A DNA stretch of 64,000 bases from Pseudomonadota bacterium (GCA_023423935.1 JAFAEQ010000044.1:1-64000); one strand, 5' to 3'; counted from the first letter of the stretch, positions 26,056 to 35,336 are shown. A program made the numbers and translations. The notes: generated from the sequence alone by a model not told the origin.

Positions 26056-26460
26056 ATGCACCCGCTATCGACTTACAAGGACCTCATCGTCTGGCAAAAC
26101 GCCATGGCACTCGCAGCTCAAGTCTACGCCGCCACGCGAACCGACGGTCCCGCGCAGCCTGATCCATTGCTGCTGCAGTTGCGACACCGCGCGGCCTCGG
26201 TCGCCAGCAGCATCGCGGAAGGTGCCGGCCGGAGTCGACGCACCGAGTTCATTCAGTTGCTACAGGCCGCCAGGAGCACACTGCTGGAGCTCGAAACACA
26301 TGTTTTCATCGCTTCGACACAGCAACTCATATCGGACAGCGACCACGTGCTCGCCAGCATTTCGGAGCTCGACCGGAACTTGACGGCTCTGCTCAATCGG
26401 CTCGCCGATACGGCACGACGCGCTCACGCCCGCGCATGTGCACCAGAGTCGCTTCGGTAG
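26056..26460 (+). CDS. Four-helix bundle protein (23S rRNA intervening-sequence protein family)
   Basis: A 134-residue helical protein of the TIGR02436/IVP family. Characteristic features: YKDLIVWQNAMALA near the start, QLRHRAASVASSIAEGAGR in the middle, then LLQAARSTLLELETHV. First named from rRNA intervening sequences, these proteins are now known mostly as free-standing genes of unknown function that are often seen near polysaccharide loci. A GAGGA site 6 nt before the ATG supports the start. It is the only plus-strand gene between 0.6 and 31 kb, divergent from the epimerase. No rRNA is nearby. Confidence 0.85.
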   Translation: MHPLSTYKDLIVWQNAMALAAQVYAATRTDGPAQPDPLLLQLRHRAASVASSIAEGAGRSRRTEFIQLLQAARSTLLELETHVFIASTQQLISDSDHVLASISELDRNLTALLNRLADTARRAHARACAPESLR

Positions 26461-26688
26461 GGATACATCGAGGGTCGTATGGCGAACGTCCGTCCTCGCG
26501 GGCGCGCGCTTCCGAGCGTGATCGCTCAGGCTCGAGTTCCAGGAGGTCTAGTGGCTCTGATCCGCGTCACCGACGACATCGGCCCCTTTGACATGCACGA
26601 CTTCCGGGAAGACGCTTCCGATGGACGAACACGAATTCTGCGCACTCACCGCGTGGCTTTGGCGGAACAGCCCGAACCCCGATGCTTT

Positions 26689-28197
26689 TCAAAGCAGATA
26701 CGCCACCGCCCATAGCCCTGTCAGCGTCATCGACAGCGTGTACGGCAAGGCCATCCAGATCATGCGGCCGTAGGACAGTCTGATCAGCGGCGCCAGTGCG
26801 GAAGTCAGCAGGAAAAGGAACGCCGCCTGGCCGTTCGGGGTCGCGACGCTTGGAATGTTCGTGCCCGTATTCACGGCGACCGCGAGGGCGTTGAACTGTT
26901 CGGGACTGATGGCGCCTTCGAGGAGCGCGGCCTTCACCTCGGTGATGTAGATCGTCGCGACGAACACGTTGTCACTGATCGATGAAAGCAGGCCATTGGC
27001 GATGTAGAACAAGATGACCTGTGCCCTGCCCTCCTGCCGCAGCACGTGTCCGATCAGTGGCTCGAACAAGTGTTGATCGTGCAGAACCGCGACCACCGAG
27101 AAGAACACGACCAGCAAGGCGGTGAACGGCAGCGCCGCCTCGAAAGCCTTGCCAAGCCGGTGTTCTTCGGTGATTCCGTTGAACGCTGTGGCAAGCACGA
27201 TGATGACCAGACCGATCAGTCCGACTTCGGCGACATGCAGCGCCAACGCGGTGACCAATAGAACCGCCGCGACGGCTTGCACGATCATCACCGCGCGATC
27301 GCGAGCGGTGAGCTGCGCGGCCTGTTGCCGATGATGCTCTTCGAGCACCGCGCGCACCCTCGGCGGCAATGCAGTGCCGAAGCCGAACCAGCGAAATTTC
27401 TCCACGACAACGCACGTCAGGAGGCCCACTGCGAGGACTGGCATGGACACCGGCGCCACACGGTGGAAGAACTCGATGAAATCCCACCCTGCGTGGGTGG
27501 CGATGAGCAGGTTCTGTGGCTCGCCGATCTGTGTCGTCACGCCACCGAGGGCGGTACCCACGCTCGCATGCATCAGGAGTCCACGCAGAAAGCCCCGGAA
27601 TGCGTCGAGATCGCTGCGATGAAGCTCGTGAACGTCCGCATCGTGACTGGCATCGTGAGGCATCCCGCGCGCCTTCCCGGAGGCGAAGGTGTGAAACACC
27701 TGATAGAAGCCCGCGCCCACCGTGATCACCACGGCCACGACGGTCAGTGCGTCCAGAAACGCCGAGAGCAGCGCCGCCAAGCCGCAGATGCTCAACGAAA
27801 GCGCGATCTGCGAACGAACCTTTAGCAGCACTGCGGTGAAAGCGTAGAGCAGCAGCTCCTTCAGGAAGAAGATCGCGGCCACCATGAAGATGAGCAGCAG
27901 GATCACGGGGAATGCATTGAGGGTCTCTGCGTACACCGATTGCGGAGATGTCAGGCCTATCGCAACGGCTTCGATCACGAGCAAGCCGCCCGGCTGCAGC
28001 GGATAACACTTCAACGCCATCACCAGCGTGAAGATGAACTCGACGAGGAGCAGCCAGCCCGCGACGATCGGACCGTCAGGGGCAACGAAGAAGACGAGCG
28101 GATTGACGAACAGGAAGGCAATGATCGCCGCCTTGTACCAGGTGGGCGCATTGCCGAGAAAATTACGCCAGAACGCGGAAGCCAGGGTTTGCGGCAT
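26689..28197 (-). CDS. nhaB: Na+/H+ antiporter NhaB
   Basis: A 502-residue inner-membrane antiporter with about twelve hydrophobic segments that exports Na+ in exchange for protons. The N-terminus (FWRNFLGNAPTWYKAAI) and the later segments AFLDALTVVAVVITVG, IGEPQNLLIATHAGW and NTGTNIPSVATPNGQAAFLF are diagnostic of NhaB. Its position beside dnaQ/rnhA repeats an arrangement seen in Pseudomonas. It converges with the four-helix-bundle gene across about 230 bp and is 27 bp downstream of dnaQ. Confidence 0.95.
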   Translation of the reverse strand: MPQTLASAFWRNFLGNAPTWYKAAIIAFLFVNPLVFFVAPDGPIVAGWLLLVEFIFTLVMALKCYPLQPGGLLVIEAVAIGLTSPQSVYAETLNAFPVILLLIFMVAAIFFLKELLLYAFTAVLLKVRSQIALSLSICGLAALLSAFLDALTVVAVVITVGAGFYQVFHTFASGKARGMPHDASHDADVHELHRSDLDAFRGFLRGLLMHASVGTALGGVTTQIGEPQNLLIATHAGWDFIEFFHRVAPVSMPVLAVGLLTCVVVEKFRWFGFGTALPPRVRAVLEEHHRQQAAQLTARDRAVMIVQAVAAVLLVTALALHVAEVGLIGLVIIVLATAFNGITEEHRLGKAFEAALPFTALLVVFFSVVAVLHDQHLFEPLIGHVLRQEGRAQVILFYIANGLLSSISDNVFVATIYITEVKAALLEGAISPEQFNALAVAVNTGTNIPSVATPNGQAAFLFLLTSALAPLIRLSYGRMIWMALPYTLSMTLTGLWAVAYLL

Positions 28198-28224
28198 CGT
28201 GCGACTGATCGAAGTCGTGTCGCG

Positions 28225-28962
28225 TCAGTTCATGTTTGCAACGAGGGCGGGCGGCGCATCGAGTGCACGCCACAGCGTCTTCTTCCCGCTGGCCTTGTCG
28301 ATCGCCGCAAGCGCGCGTTCGTGCGCAGCGAGCTCATCGTCCGACGCCAGCACGACCTTCAGCTCGCCCAAAGGACGCACGGGCATCTCGTGTTCGACGA
28401 CGACCGACTCATCTTCCAGCGACGCCTCCGTGAGGATGAGCGCCGTCTGGCCGCCGGTCATCGCGAGATACACATCGAGCAGAATCTGGGCGTCGAGCAA
28501 GGCGCCGTGCAGTTCGCGATGCGAATTGTCGATCGAATAGCGTTTGCACAGCGCATCGAGGCTGTTGCGCTGACCGGGATGCATCTGACGCGCGAGAATC
28601 AGCGTATCGAGCACGGAGCACAGCTGGTGGATCTGCTTGCGTTGCGGCAGCCGACGCAGCTCGGCGTTGAGGAAGGCAACGTCGAACGCGGCGTTGTGAA
28701 TGATCAGCTCGGCCCCGCTGATGAACTCGATGAACTCTTCCGCGATTTCCTCGAAGCGCGGTTGCTGCGCGAGGAATTCGTTGGTGATGCCGTGCACTTC
28801 GAGCGCGCCGCGATCGACTTCGCGATCGGGGCGGATGTAGCGATGGAAAGTTCTGCCGGTCTTGCGACGGCGGATCACTTCAACACAGCCGACTTCGATG
28901 ATGCGGTGGCCCTGTTCCGGCTCGAGGCCTGTGGTTTCGGTATCGAGGACGATCTGGCGCAT
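28225..28962 (-). CDS. dnaQ: DNA polymerase III epsilon subunit (3'-5' proofreading exonuclease)
   Basis: A 245-residue DEDDh exonuclease (E. coli 243). IVLDTETTGLEPEQGHR carries the first two acidic ligands (DTE). Later come FIIHNAAFDVAFLN-type ExoII (here LIIHNAAFDVAFLN) and the ExoIII His/Asp region near the HGALLDAQILLDVY segment. The C-terminal region lacks a polymerase or TPR extension. The ATG at 28962 is chosen; a GTG at 28989 would add nine residues. The neighbour upstream is a sugar aminotransferase, not rnhA, although rnhA is the usual partner. Confidence 0.95.
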   Translation of the reverse strand: MRQIVLDTETTGLEPEQGHRIIEVGCVEVIRRRKTGRTFHRYIRPDREVDRGALEVHGITNEFLAQQPRFEEIAEEFIEFISGAELIIHNAAFDVAFLNAELRRLPQRKQIHQLCSVLDTLILARQMHPGQRNSLDALCKRYSIDNSHRELHGALLDAQILLDVYLAMTGGQTALILTEASLEDESVVVEHEMPVRPLGELKVVLASDDELAAHERALAAIDKASGKKTLWRALDAPPALVANMN

Positions 28963-29034
28963 GTGTGATTCTTTACGTGTCGACGCCACTCGAAGAGCGA
29001 GACCTGTGCGAGCACCGCAATGCTGGCGCCTGCA

Positions 29035-30165
29035 TCAACCGTTTGCGAGCACCGATTCCTTCAGCGCCTTGACGACTGCTGCCTGCTGATCTTCCGTGAG
29101 ATACGGATGCATCGGCAAGCTGATCACGCGTGCGGCCGCAGCCTCGGCACACGGAAAGGCACCTTCGCCTTGGTTCAGATTCGCAAACACCGGCTGCAGG
29201 TGCAAAGGTACCGGATAGTGGACGGCAGTGGGAATACCGCGCGCCTTCATTTCGCGTTCGACCTTGGCGCGATCCGAGACCTCGACGGTGTACTGCGCGT
29301 AAACGCTCGTGCAGTCGCTTGCGATCGCGGGCGTCGTGACTCGGTGTCTCACCTCGGAAACACCGTCGAAGGCCTCCTCGATCAGCGCGGTGTAGCGCTC
29401 GCCGAGCCGCGCACGCAAAGCAACCTCTTCCTCGAAAATATCCATCTTGGCAAGCAGCACCGCTGCCTGCAGCGTATCGAGTCGGCCGTTGATACCGAGG
29501 CGCGGATGATGGTAGCGGCGATCCTGACCGTGGACGCGGATCTCGCTCATGAGTTTTGCGAGGCCATCGTCATTCGTGAACAACGCGCCGCCATCGCCAT
29601 AAGCGCCGAGCGGCTTGGACGGGAAGAACGAGGTGGATCCGATCTCGCTGAGCGCGCAGGACGCTTTTCCTTTGTAGTACGCACCGAAGCTCTGCGCCGC
29701 ATCCTCGATCACCGGCAGGCGATGCTTGCGCGCGATCGCATTGATCGCGTCGAAGTCCGGACACTGGCCATAGAGCGACACGGGCATGATCGCCTTCGTG
29801 CGTGGCGTGATCGCCTGTTCGATCTTCGCAGGATCGATGTTGTAGGTACGTCGGTCGATATCGACGAACACAGGGGTCGCACCTGCGAGCGCGATCATTT
29901 CGCCGGTGGCGATGAACGTGAAAGGTGACGTGATGACTTCATCGCCCGTACCAATGTCGAGGGCCATCAGTGCGATCAGCAGCGTGTCCGTTCCGCTCGA
30001 GGCCGCGATGCAATGCCTGGTGCCTACGAACTCTGCCAGACGCTTCTCGAGCTCTACGGTTTCCGGACCGAGAATGTACTGTCCGTGTTCGAGCACTTTC
30101 TGGATGCGCGCGTTCAGGGGATCGCGAATCCGCTCGTACTGTGCTTTGAGATCGATAAATTGCAT
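29035..30165 (-). CDS. WbpE-like UDP-amino-sugar aminotransferase (DegT family)
   Basis: A 376-residue PLP-dependent sugar aminotransferase. The start MQFIDLKAQYERI and the segments SSGTDTLLIALMAL, SPFTFIATGE, IEDAAQSFGAYYKGK and the PLP-lysine motif FFPSKPLGAYGDGGA are very close to WbpE/WlbC, which aminate UDP-3-keto-GlcNAcA on the way to 2,3-diamino sugars. The longer frame to 30249 is not conserved. Its WbpA/WbpB/WbpD partners are not in the window. It sits between dnaQ and rnhA, which are usually adjacent, so it looks like an inserted member of a pathway encoded elsewhere. Confidence 0.88.
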   Translation of the reverse strand: MQFIDLKAQYERIRDPLNARIQKVLEHGQYILGPETVELEKRLAEFVGTRHCIAASSGTDTLLIALMALDIGTGDEVITSPFTFIATGEMIALAGATPVFVDIDRRTYNIDPAKIEQAITPRTKAIMPVSLYGQCPDFDAINAIARKHRLPVIEDAAQSFGAYYKGKASCALSEIGSTSFFPSKPLGAYGDGGALFTNDDGLAKLMSEIRVHGQDRRYHHPRLGINGRLDTLQAAVLLAKMDIFEEEVALRARLGERYTALIEEAFDGVSEVRHRVTTPAIASDCTSVYAQYTVEVSDRAKVEREMKARGIPTAVHYPVPLHLQPVFANLNQGEGAFPCAEAAAARVISLPMHPYLTEDQQAAVVKALKESVLANG

Positions 30166-30278
30166 GCGCGTATGGCCGGATCTGGGATGAAGACGGGTCG
30201 TTCGACCGGCGCGAAGTGTACGCCATTCAAGCCGCCGCGCGATTCCCAAGAATCCGCACGCATTCGGGCATGAATCGC

Positions 30279-30722
30279 TTAGCGGCTCGCCAGCATGGCA
30301 TCGATCGCTTGATTGGCGAGCTCATCGGCGCGTTCGTTACCCGGAATTCCCGCGTGACCTTTCACCCAGTGCCAGTCCACGCGATGACGCGCGATCTCCT
30401 GCTCGAGCGCCTGCCAAAGATCGATGTTCTTCACGGGCTTGCGATCTGCAGTTTTCCAATCGCGCAGCTTCCATTGCGGCAGCCATTCGGTGATCCCACG
30501 ACGCACGTACTCGGAATCGGTGAAGAGCTCGACCGTGCACGGACGCTTGAGCGCTGCCAGTGCACGAATCGCGGCCGTGAGCTCCATCCGATTGTTGGTG
30601 GTCTCGAGCTCTGAGCCGTTCAATGCCTTCTCGTGCTCCCCAAAGATCAAGAGCGCGCCCCATCCGCCGGGGCCGGGATTGCCGCGGCAGGCGCCGTCGG
30701 TATAGACAGTGACTGTGGTCAA
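30279..30722 (-). CDS. rnhA: Ribonuclease HI
   Basis: A 147-residue RNase H that degrades RNA in RNA-DNA hybrids. The catalytic acids are in VTVYTDGACRGNPGPGG (Asp), TTNNRMELTAAI (Glu), FTDSEYVRRGI (Asp) and NERADELA (Asp). KTADRKPVKNIDLWQ and VKGHAGIPGNE match E. coli. No ATG precedes the first strand; I place the start at the TTG at 30722, two residues before the conserved sequence. Longer frames up to 30851 would run into the upstream methyltransferase. Last gene of the yafS-rnhA pair. Confidence 0.94.
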   Translation of the reverse strand: MTTVTVYTDGACRGNPGPGGWGALLIFGEHEKALNGSELETTNNRMELTAAIRALAALKRPCTVELFTDSEYVRRGITEWLPQWKLRDWKTADRKPVKNIDLWQALEQEIARHRVDWHWVKGHAGIPGNERADELANQAIDAMLASR

Positions 30723-30787
30723 GTTGCGAGTTCTAAGAAGCGAACGCGCGCGATTGTGCGGGCCTCGACGGGCGAGAACAACCGCTG

Positions 30788-31528
30788 TCAGCTTCGCGAG
30801 CGGGTCGTGGGCTCGATCAGACCGCCGACGACCTTCGGGCGCAACCTCCAACGGGGGCGGATCGGAGTGATCGCATACACGCGCTTGCGTGCCTTCAACA
30901 TGTAGCCACTCGCGAATAACGGCCAGAGACGCTCGCCTGCCCTTTCAAAGAATCCCTTCGATGCGGAGGCAGCAGCCCAGGGCAATGCAAACAGATAACG
31001 ACGCGCGTCGACGATTTCGAAGCCGAGGAGCTTCAGCCAGTCGCGCAGACGTCGCTCGCTGATCAGCCGCTCGATGCCGGGCGGGAAACCCTGACTCGCG
31101 AAGAGATGCCGCATGCCCCAACTCGACAGGGGCCGGAATCCGAACACGATCAGATGCCCCTCACCCGACAAGATGCGCTCCACCTCGCGAAGGATCTCGT
31201 GCGGTTCGGGTTCGTACTCGAGTGTGTGCGGCAACAGCACCGCATCGATCGAATCTGAGGCGATGGCAAGTGCATCCGTACGGGACCGGATCATGGCGCT
31301 ACTGCTCGCCTCCCCTCGCGGACCATGCCAGCCCAGTATGGATTTGCGCTGCGTGCGCGCTTCGGTGATCAGGCCATCGTCATCGCCCCACAGACCGATC
31401 TGCAGGAGCTGCCAACCGAACACCTGAGAGAGCGCCTCACAAGCCAACCTGCGTTCGAGGGCATAGAGACGCGCGCCCAGCGGCGAGCGCAACCATGCAT
31501 GTAAGGCTTCGGTTTGGGTCGCAGACAT
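30788..31528 (-). CDS. YafS-type class I methyltransferase
   Basis: A 246-residue SAM-dependent methyltransferase of the type that lies between gloB and rnhA in E. coli (yafS) and Pseudomonas. The SAM loop is degenerate (LLQIGLWGDDDG in place of a DxGxGxG). Downstream, DAVLLPHTLEYEPEPHEILRE and LSGEGHLIVFGFRPLSSWG are family signatures. Its role is not established. The gene is transcribed away from gloB; their shared promoter region is 31529-31752. Confidence 0.85.
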   Translation of the reverse strand: MSATQTEALHAWLRSPLGARLYALERRLACEALSQVFGWQLLQIGLWGDDDGLITEARTQRKSILGWHGPRGEASSSAMIRSRTDALAIASDSIDAVLLPHTLEYEPEPHEILREVERILSGEGHLIVFGFRPLSSWGMRHLFASQGFPPGIERLISERRLRDWLKLLGFEIVDARRYLFALPWAAASASKGFFERAGERLWPLFASGYMLKARKRVYAITPIRPRWRLRPKVVGGLIEPTTRSRS

Positions 31529-31752
31529 AAGTCAAAGATAGCTGAACTGGCGTTCGCTGAACCGCACTGAAGCAAAACTCGCCATGCCACAGGGAAGATC
31601 CTGCCGCATGCGCCCATCGACATGAATTCCGACGGCCGATCCGCGGCGCAAACTTTCCGGATTTGTCATGCCGGGCGGCTTGATGCATCAGGACTCGGCA
31701 TGTTTAATACGGCCTTCGCGCTCGCGCCCCGCCCGTCGGAAGAATGGCAACG

Positions 31753-32529
31753 ATGCTGCATGTCACTCCCGTACGGGCATTCGCGGATAACTACATCTGG
31801 CTGATCCATTCCCCTCGGGATGAGCGGAATGTCGTCGTTGTCGATCCGGGCGACGCCAAACCGGTGGTGCATATGCTCGAGTCCCGCGGACTCGCGCTTT
31901 CAGGGATCCTGATTACGCACCATCACGGCGATCACGTCGGCGGTGTCGCGGAGCTGCTAAACAAAACTCGTGTGCAGGTCTTCGGTCCTGCACGGGAAAC
32001 GGTGCCCGGTGAGCCGATACGCGTCGGCGAAGGTGACACTGCGTGTTTCCCTGAGCTCGATCTCTCGTTCCAGGTGCTGGATGTGCCGGGACACACCGCC
32101 GGGCACGTCGCATACGTGGGTCACGGGAGCGTTTTTTGCGGCGATACGTTGTTCAGCGCGGGATGCGGTCGCCTCTTTGAGGGCACTGCGGAACAAATGG
32201 CACTTTCGCTGGACAAACTTGCCGATTTGCCAGCTGACACACGCGTGTACTGCGCGCATGAATACACAGTAAGCAACCTGCAGTTCGCGGTCGCTGTCGA
32301 GCCTGAGAATGCAGATGCCGCGGAGTATCTGGATATCTGCCGCGTGCGCCGCGCGCGTGATGAGGCAACGGTGCCTTCCGATATAGGGCGTGAGCGGAAT
32401 GTGAATCCGTTCCTGCGGGTACGTCGACATTCTGTGAAACAAGCCGCGGAAGCGCGGGCCGGTCGCGAGTTGAATCCGGTTGAAGTATTTGCCGTCCTCC
32501 GGAACTGGAAGGACGGCTTTCGTAGTTGA
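31753..32529 (+). CDS. gloB: Hydroxyacylglutathione hydrolase (glyoxalase II)
   Basis: A 258-residue metallo-beta-lactamase-fold hydrolase that releases D-lactate and glutathione from S-lactoylglutathione, the second step of methylglyoxal detoxification. The metal-binding THHHGDHVGG motif and the later VPGHTAGHVAY and FCGDTLFSAGCGRLFEG segments are diagnostic. CAHEYT is the usual glutathione-site region and the C-terminus ends with NPFLR-like glyoxalase II residues. The ATG at 31753 aligns with the family and has GGAAGA upstream; an ATG at 31744 is also in frame. Confidence 0.95.
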   Translation: MLHVTPVRAFADNYIWLIHSPRDERNVVVVDPGDAKPVVHMLESRGLALSGILITHHHGDHVGGVAELLNKTRVQVFGPARETVPGEPIRVGEGDTACFPELDLSFQVLDVPGHTAGHVAYVGHGSVFCGDTLFSAGCGRLFEGTAEQMALSLDKLADLPADTRVYCAHEYTVSNLQFAVAVEPENADAAEYLDICRVRRARDEATVPSDIGRERNVNPFLRVRRHSVKQAAEARAGRELNPVEVFAVLRNWKDGFRS

Positions 32530-32651
32530 TCGTCAACGATGAACTGACCGCCTGCGATGGGTTGCGGGCGAGGTGAAGATCAAGGCAATTTCGGGCCGAC
32601 TCGGCCCACCAATCGCCCGCCACGCATTGGCGGATGCGGAGGATGACGGGC

Positions 32652-34328
32652 ATGGTTCGAAGCACACCGGCAGCGCTGGCAGCGCTTTTTGCGGCATTCG
32701 CCTTCTTCAGCGCCGGGTGCAGTCACGTCGCAACCAAAGCTCCCTCCGACGATGACCTCGTCGCTGCCGACGATCAAGATTTCCCTGATGCACCGACGAA
32801 AGTCGACGAAGCCGATATCGGCATCGCAGGCCCCTCCCAGATCGAGGATGCCATCGAGACCCTCGATGCCCAGGCCAACGATCAGAGTCTCGTTCGCAAA
32901 CTGGGCAGCGACGGCGAACAGGTGCCAGGCGCGGCGGGCGATCTGTTCGATCGCATCCGCAACGGTTTCCAGCTCACCGATCAGGATCGTCGCGAGGTTG
33001 AGCTCGAACAGGCCTGGTACGCCAGGCATCCGGCCTATCTCGACCGCACCTTCAAGCGCGGCGAACGCTACCTCTATCACATCGTCAACGAGCTCGAAGC
33101 TCGCAACATGCCCCTCGAGCTCGCGCTGTTGCCCGTCGTCGAAAGTGCGTTCAACCCGGTCGCTTATTCCCGTGCCCGTGCTGCGGGTCTGTGGCAGTTC
33201 ATCCCCGCCACGGGTCGCCGTTATGGGTTGAAACAGAACTGGTACTACGACGGACGCCGCGATGTCCTCGCTGCCACCAGCGCCGCTCTGGATTACCTAC
33301 AGTTCCTCGCGGCGGAATTCGATGGGGATTGGCTCCTCGCCGTTGCCGCCTACAACTGCGGCGAATTTGCCGTGGCGCGCGCCATCGAGCGCAATCGTCA
33401 GGCCGGCAAGCCCACCGACTTTTTCAGCCTGAAGCTACCGAAAGAGACTCGCGCCTATGTGCCGAAGCTGCTGGCGATGCGACGCATCGTGGCCGATCCA
33501 ACCAGCCACGGTCTCGCCTTTGCGCCAATCGCGGATCAGCCGTACTTCTCCAAGGTCGACGTGGCCGGCCAGATCGATCTGCAAGTTGCCGCCGAGCTGT
33601 CCGAGCTGCCGAAAGAAGAGCTGCTGGCCCTCAATCCCGCATTCAATCACTGGGTGACCGATCCGGACGGCCCGCATCATCTGCTGGTGCCCGTCACGCA
33701 TGAAGAAAAGCTCGCTCAGGCGGTGGCCGCACTGCCACCAGAAAAGCGTGTGCGAATCGTTTATCACCGCGTGCGTCCGGGCGACACGCTCGGTGGCATC
33801 GCCGATCGTTACGGTGTTTCGGTCGCCACGTTGAAGACGGCGAACAAGCTCAAGAGCACCATGATTCATCCGGGCCAGGATCTGCTCGTCACGACGTCTC
33901 CGCGCAGCATTGACGGGCGCGTCGCAATGATCGATGACGATGCCCCGGTCGTTCGCAAACGCAGCAGTGGCTCGGGCAAGCACGTGGTGCGACGTGGCGA
34001 CACACTCTGGAGCATCGCCCGCGACTATCGCGTATCGATGGAGAATCTCGCGAGTACTAACGGGATCCGCCGCGACAGCACGCTCGCAGTGGGCCAGGTC
34101 CTGAGAATTCCGGGCACTGCAACCCTCGCCTCCACCAACGCCGATACGATCACTGCGCAGCCGACGACTTACGTCGTTCGCAAGGGCGACACGCTGTCGC
34201 GAATCGCCACCAAGTTCCGCGTCACGATGTCGGATCTACTCGGCTGGAACAGCCTGAAAGCCACCTCGGTCATCAAGCCCGGTCAGCGTCTCGTGATGTA
34301 TCGCGCTGACCGCCGCGCGGGCATCTAA
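32652..34328 (+). CDS. mltD: Membrane-bound lytic murein transglycosylase D, lipoprotein with three LysM domains
   Basis: A 558-residue lipoprotein. An N-terminal signal segment ends at the likely lipobox FSAGC. A GH23/SLT domain follows, with the catalytic Glu in VVESAFNPVAYSRARAAGLW and the GRRYGL and YNCGEFAVARAI segments. Three LysM domains end the protein, starting with YHRVRPGDTLGGIA, HVVRRGDTLWSIA and YVVRKGDTLSRIA. It cleaves peptidoglycan to 1,6-anhydromuropeptides from the periplasmic face of the outer membrane. A GGAGG 9 nt before the ATG at 32652 favours that start over ATGs at 32634 and 32643. It follows gloB with 122 bp between them, as in other gammaproteobacteria. Confidence 0.94.
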   Translation: MVRSTPAALAALFAAFAFFSAGCSHVATKAPSDDDLVAADDQDFPDAPTKVDEADIGIAGPSQIEDAIETLDAQANDQSLVRKLGSDGEQVPGAAGDLFDRIRNGFQLTDQDRREVELEQAWYARHPAYLDRTFKRGERYLYHIVNELEARNMPLELALLPVVESAFNPVAYSRARAAGLWQFIPATGRRYGLKQNWYYDGRRDVLAATSAALDYLQFLAAEFDGDWLLAVAAYNCGEFAVARAIERNRQAGKPTDFFSLKLPKETRAYVPKLLAMRRIVADPTSHGLAFAPIADQPYFSKVDVAGQIDLQVAAELSELPKEELLALNPAFNHWVTDPDGPHHLLVPVTHEEKLAQAVAALPPEKRVRIVYHRVRPGDTLGGIADRYGVSVATLKTANKLKSTMIHPGQDLLVTTSPRSIDGRVAMIDDDAPVVRKRSSGSGKHVVRRGDTLWSIARDYRVSMENLASTNGIRRDSTLAVGQVLRIPGTATLASTNADTITAQPTTYVVRKGDTLSRIATKFRVTMSDLLGWNSLKATSVIKPGQRLVMYRADRRAGI

Positions 34329-34341
34329 AGACAGAGGAATA

Positions 34342-34377
34342 GGGAAAGCGGATCGCGCATGCCGGCGATCCCTTCCC
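34342..34377 (+). terminator. Hairpin after mltD (weak terminator candidate)
   Basis: GGATCGC at 34350-34356 pairs with GCGATCC at 34365-34371, extended outward by GGGAA/TTCCC with a small mismatch. No clear T-run follows, so rho-independent termination is uncertain. Confidence 0.35.
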
Positions 34378-34506
34378 TGATTCGATCCACGCTCTGCGTT
34401 CATTTCCTTTTCCACGCCCTTATTGCCCTTCCCCGCCTCCGCTATCCCCCTCGGGCGTCTCTCTTTACACTACGCGCCGGTTCGGACAGTCACTTCGGAG
34501 TCATCC

Positions 34507-35301
34507 ATGGGATTTCTGGCAGGAAAGCGCGCCCTGATCGTGGGCCTCGCGACCGAGCGTTCGATTGCTCACGGCATCGCGAGCGCCATGCGCCGCGAAG
34601 GCGCTGAACTCGCATTCAGCTATCAGGATCGTTTCAAGGATCGCGTGACCGGCATGGCCGGCGACTTCGGCTCGAACCTGGTGTTCGAGATGGATGTCGC
34701 GAGCGACGACAGCATCGCCGCTGGTTTCGACACGCTCAAACAGCAGTGGGATTCGCTGGACGTACTGATCCATGCCGTGGCGTTTGCGCCGACCGAGGCG
34801 ATTCGCGGCAGCTTCGTCGAATCGACCACGCGCGAATACTTCCGGATCGCGCACGACATCTCGAGCTATAGCCTCACCGCGCTTGCAAAGGCGGCGTATC
34901 CGCTCATGCAAGGACGCAATGGTTCGCTGCTCACGCTGAGTTATCTGGGCGCGGTTCGCTCGCTGCCGAGCTACAACGTCATGGGGCTGGCCAAGGCGAG
35001 CCTGGAAGCCAGCGTGCGATTCCTCGCTGCGGATCTCGGTCCGCAGGGCATTCGGGTCAATGCCATCTCCGCAGGCCCGATCAAGACGCTTGCAGCTGCC
35101 GGCATCGGCGGATTCCGCAGCATCCTTAAGCACGTCGCGACGACCGCCCCTATTCGCCGCAACGTCACACCTGAAGACGTGGGCAACGCAGCTGCGTTCC
35201 TGTGTTCAGATCTCGCTGCCGGCATCACCGGCGAAGTGCTGTACGTGGACGGCGGCTTCAGCACCGTCGGCATGGCACTGCCCGACGAAAAGGGCGAGTA
35301 A
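34507..35301 (+). CDS. fabI: Enoyl-[acyl-carrier-protein] reductase (NADH)
   Basis: A 264-residue SDR that performs the last reduction of each fatty-acid elongation cycle. GLATERSIAHGIA is the nucleotide loop. TLSYLGAVRSLPSYNVMGLAKA carries the FabI catalytic Tyr and Lys (YxxMxxxK). NAISAGPIKTLAAAGI is also diagnostic. GGAG lies 7 nt before the ATG at 34507. The downstream stop runs into the terminator shared with ppiD. FabI is the triclosan target. Confidence 0.95.
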   Translation: MGFLAGKRALIVGLATERSIAHGIASAMRREGAELAFSYQDRFKDRVTGMAGDFGSNLVFEMDVASDDSIAAGFDTLKQQWDSLDVLIHAVAFAPTEAIRGSFVESTTREYFRIAHDISSYSLTALAKAAYPLMQGRNGSLLTLSYLGAVRSLPSYNVMGLAKASLEASVRFLAADLGPQGIRVNAISAGPIKTLAAAGIGGFRSILKHVATTAPIRRNVTPEDVGNAAAFLCSDLAAGITGEVLYVDGGFSTVGMALPDEKGE

Positions 35302-35336
35302 AAAAAACAGCAGTGGCGAGTTCTCGCCACTGCTGT
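35301..35336. terminator. Strong terminator between convergent fabI and ppiD
   Basis: A perfect 14 bp stem (35307-35320 with 35323-35336, two-base loop) lies directly after the fabI stop. On the minus strand the stem is followed by a run of seven to eight T, a textbook intrinsic terminator for ppiD. On the plus strand no T-run follows, so fabI termination by this hairpin is less certain. Confidence 0.85.

Noticed and set aside
25084..26061. A 325-codon open frame over the UDP-glucuronate epimerase
   Set aside because: Same strand, other frame, with Arg/Ser/Gly-rich sequence. The epimerase frame carries all SDR motifs.
26479..26715. Small plus-strand frame between the four-helix gene and nhaB
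   Set aside because: Its 3' part overlaps nhaB on the other strand, no ribosome site precedes it, and the sequence resembles no family.
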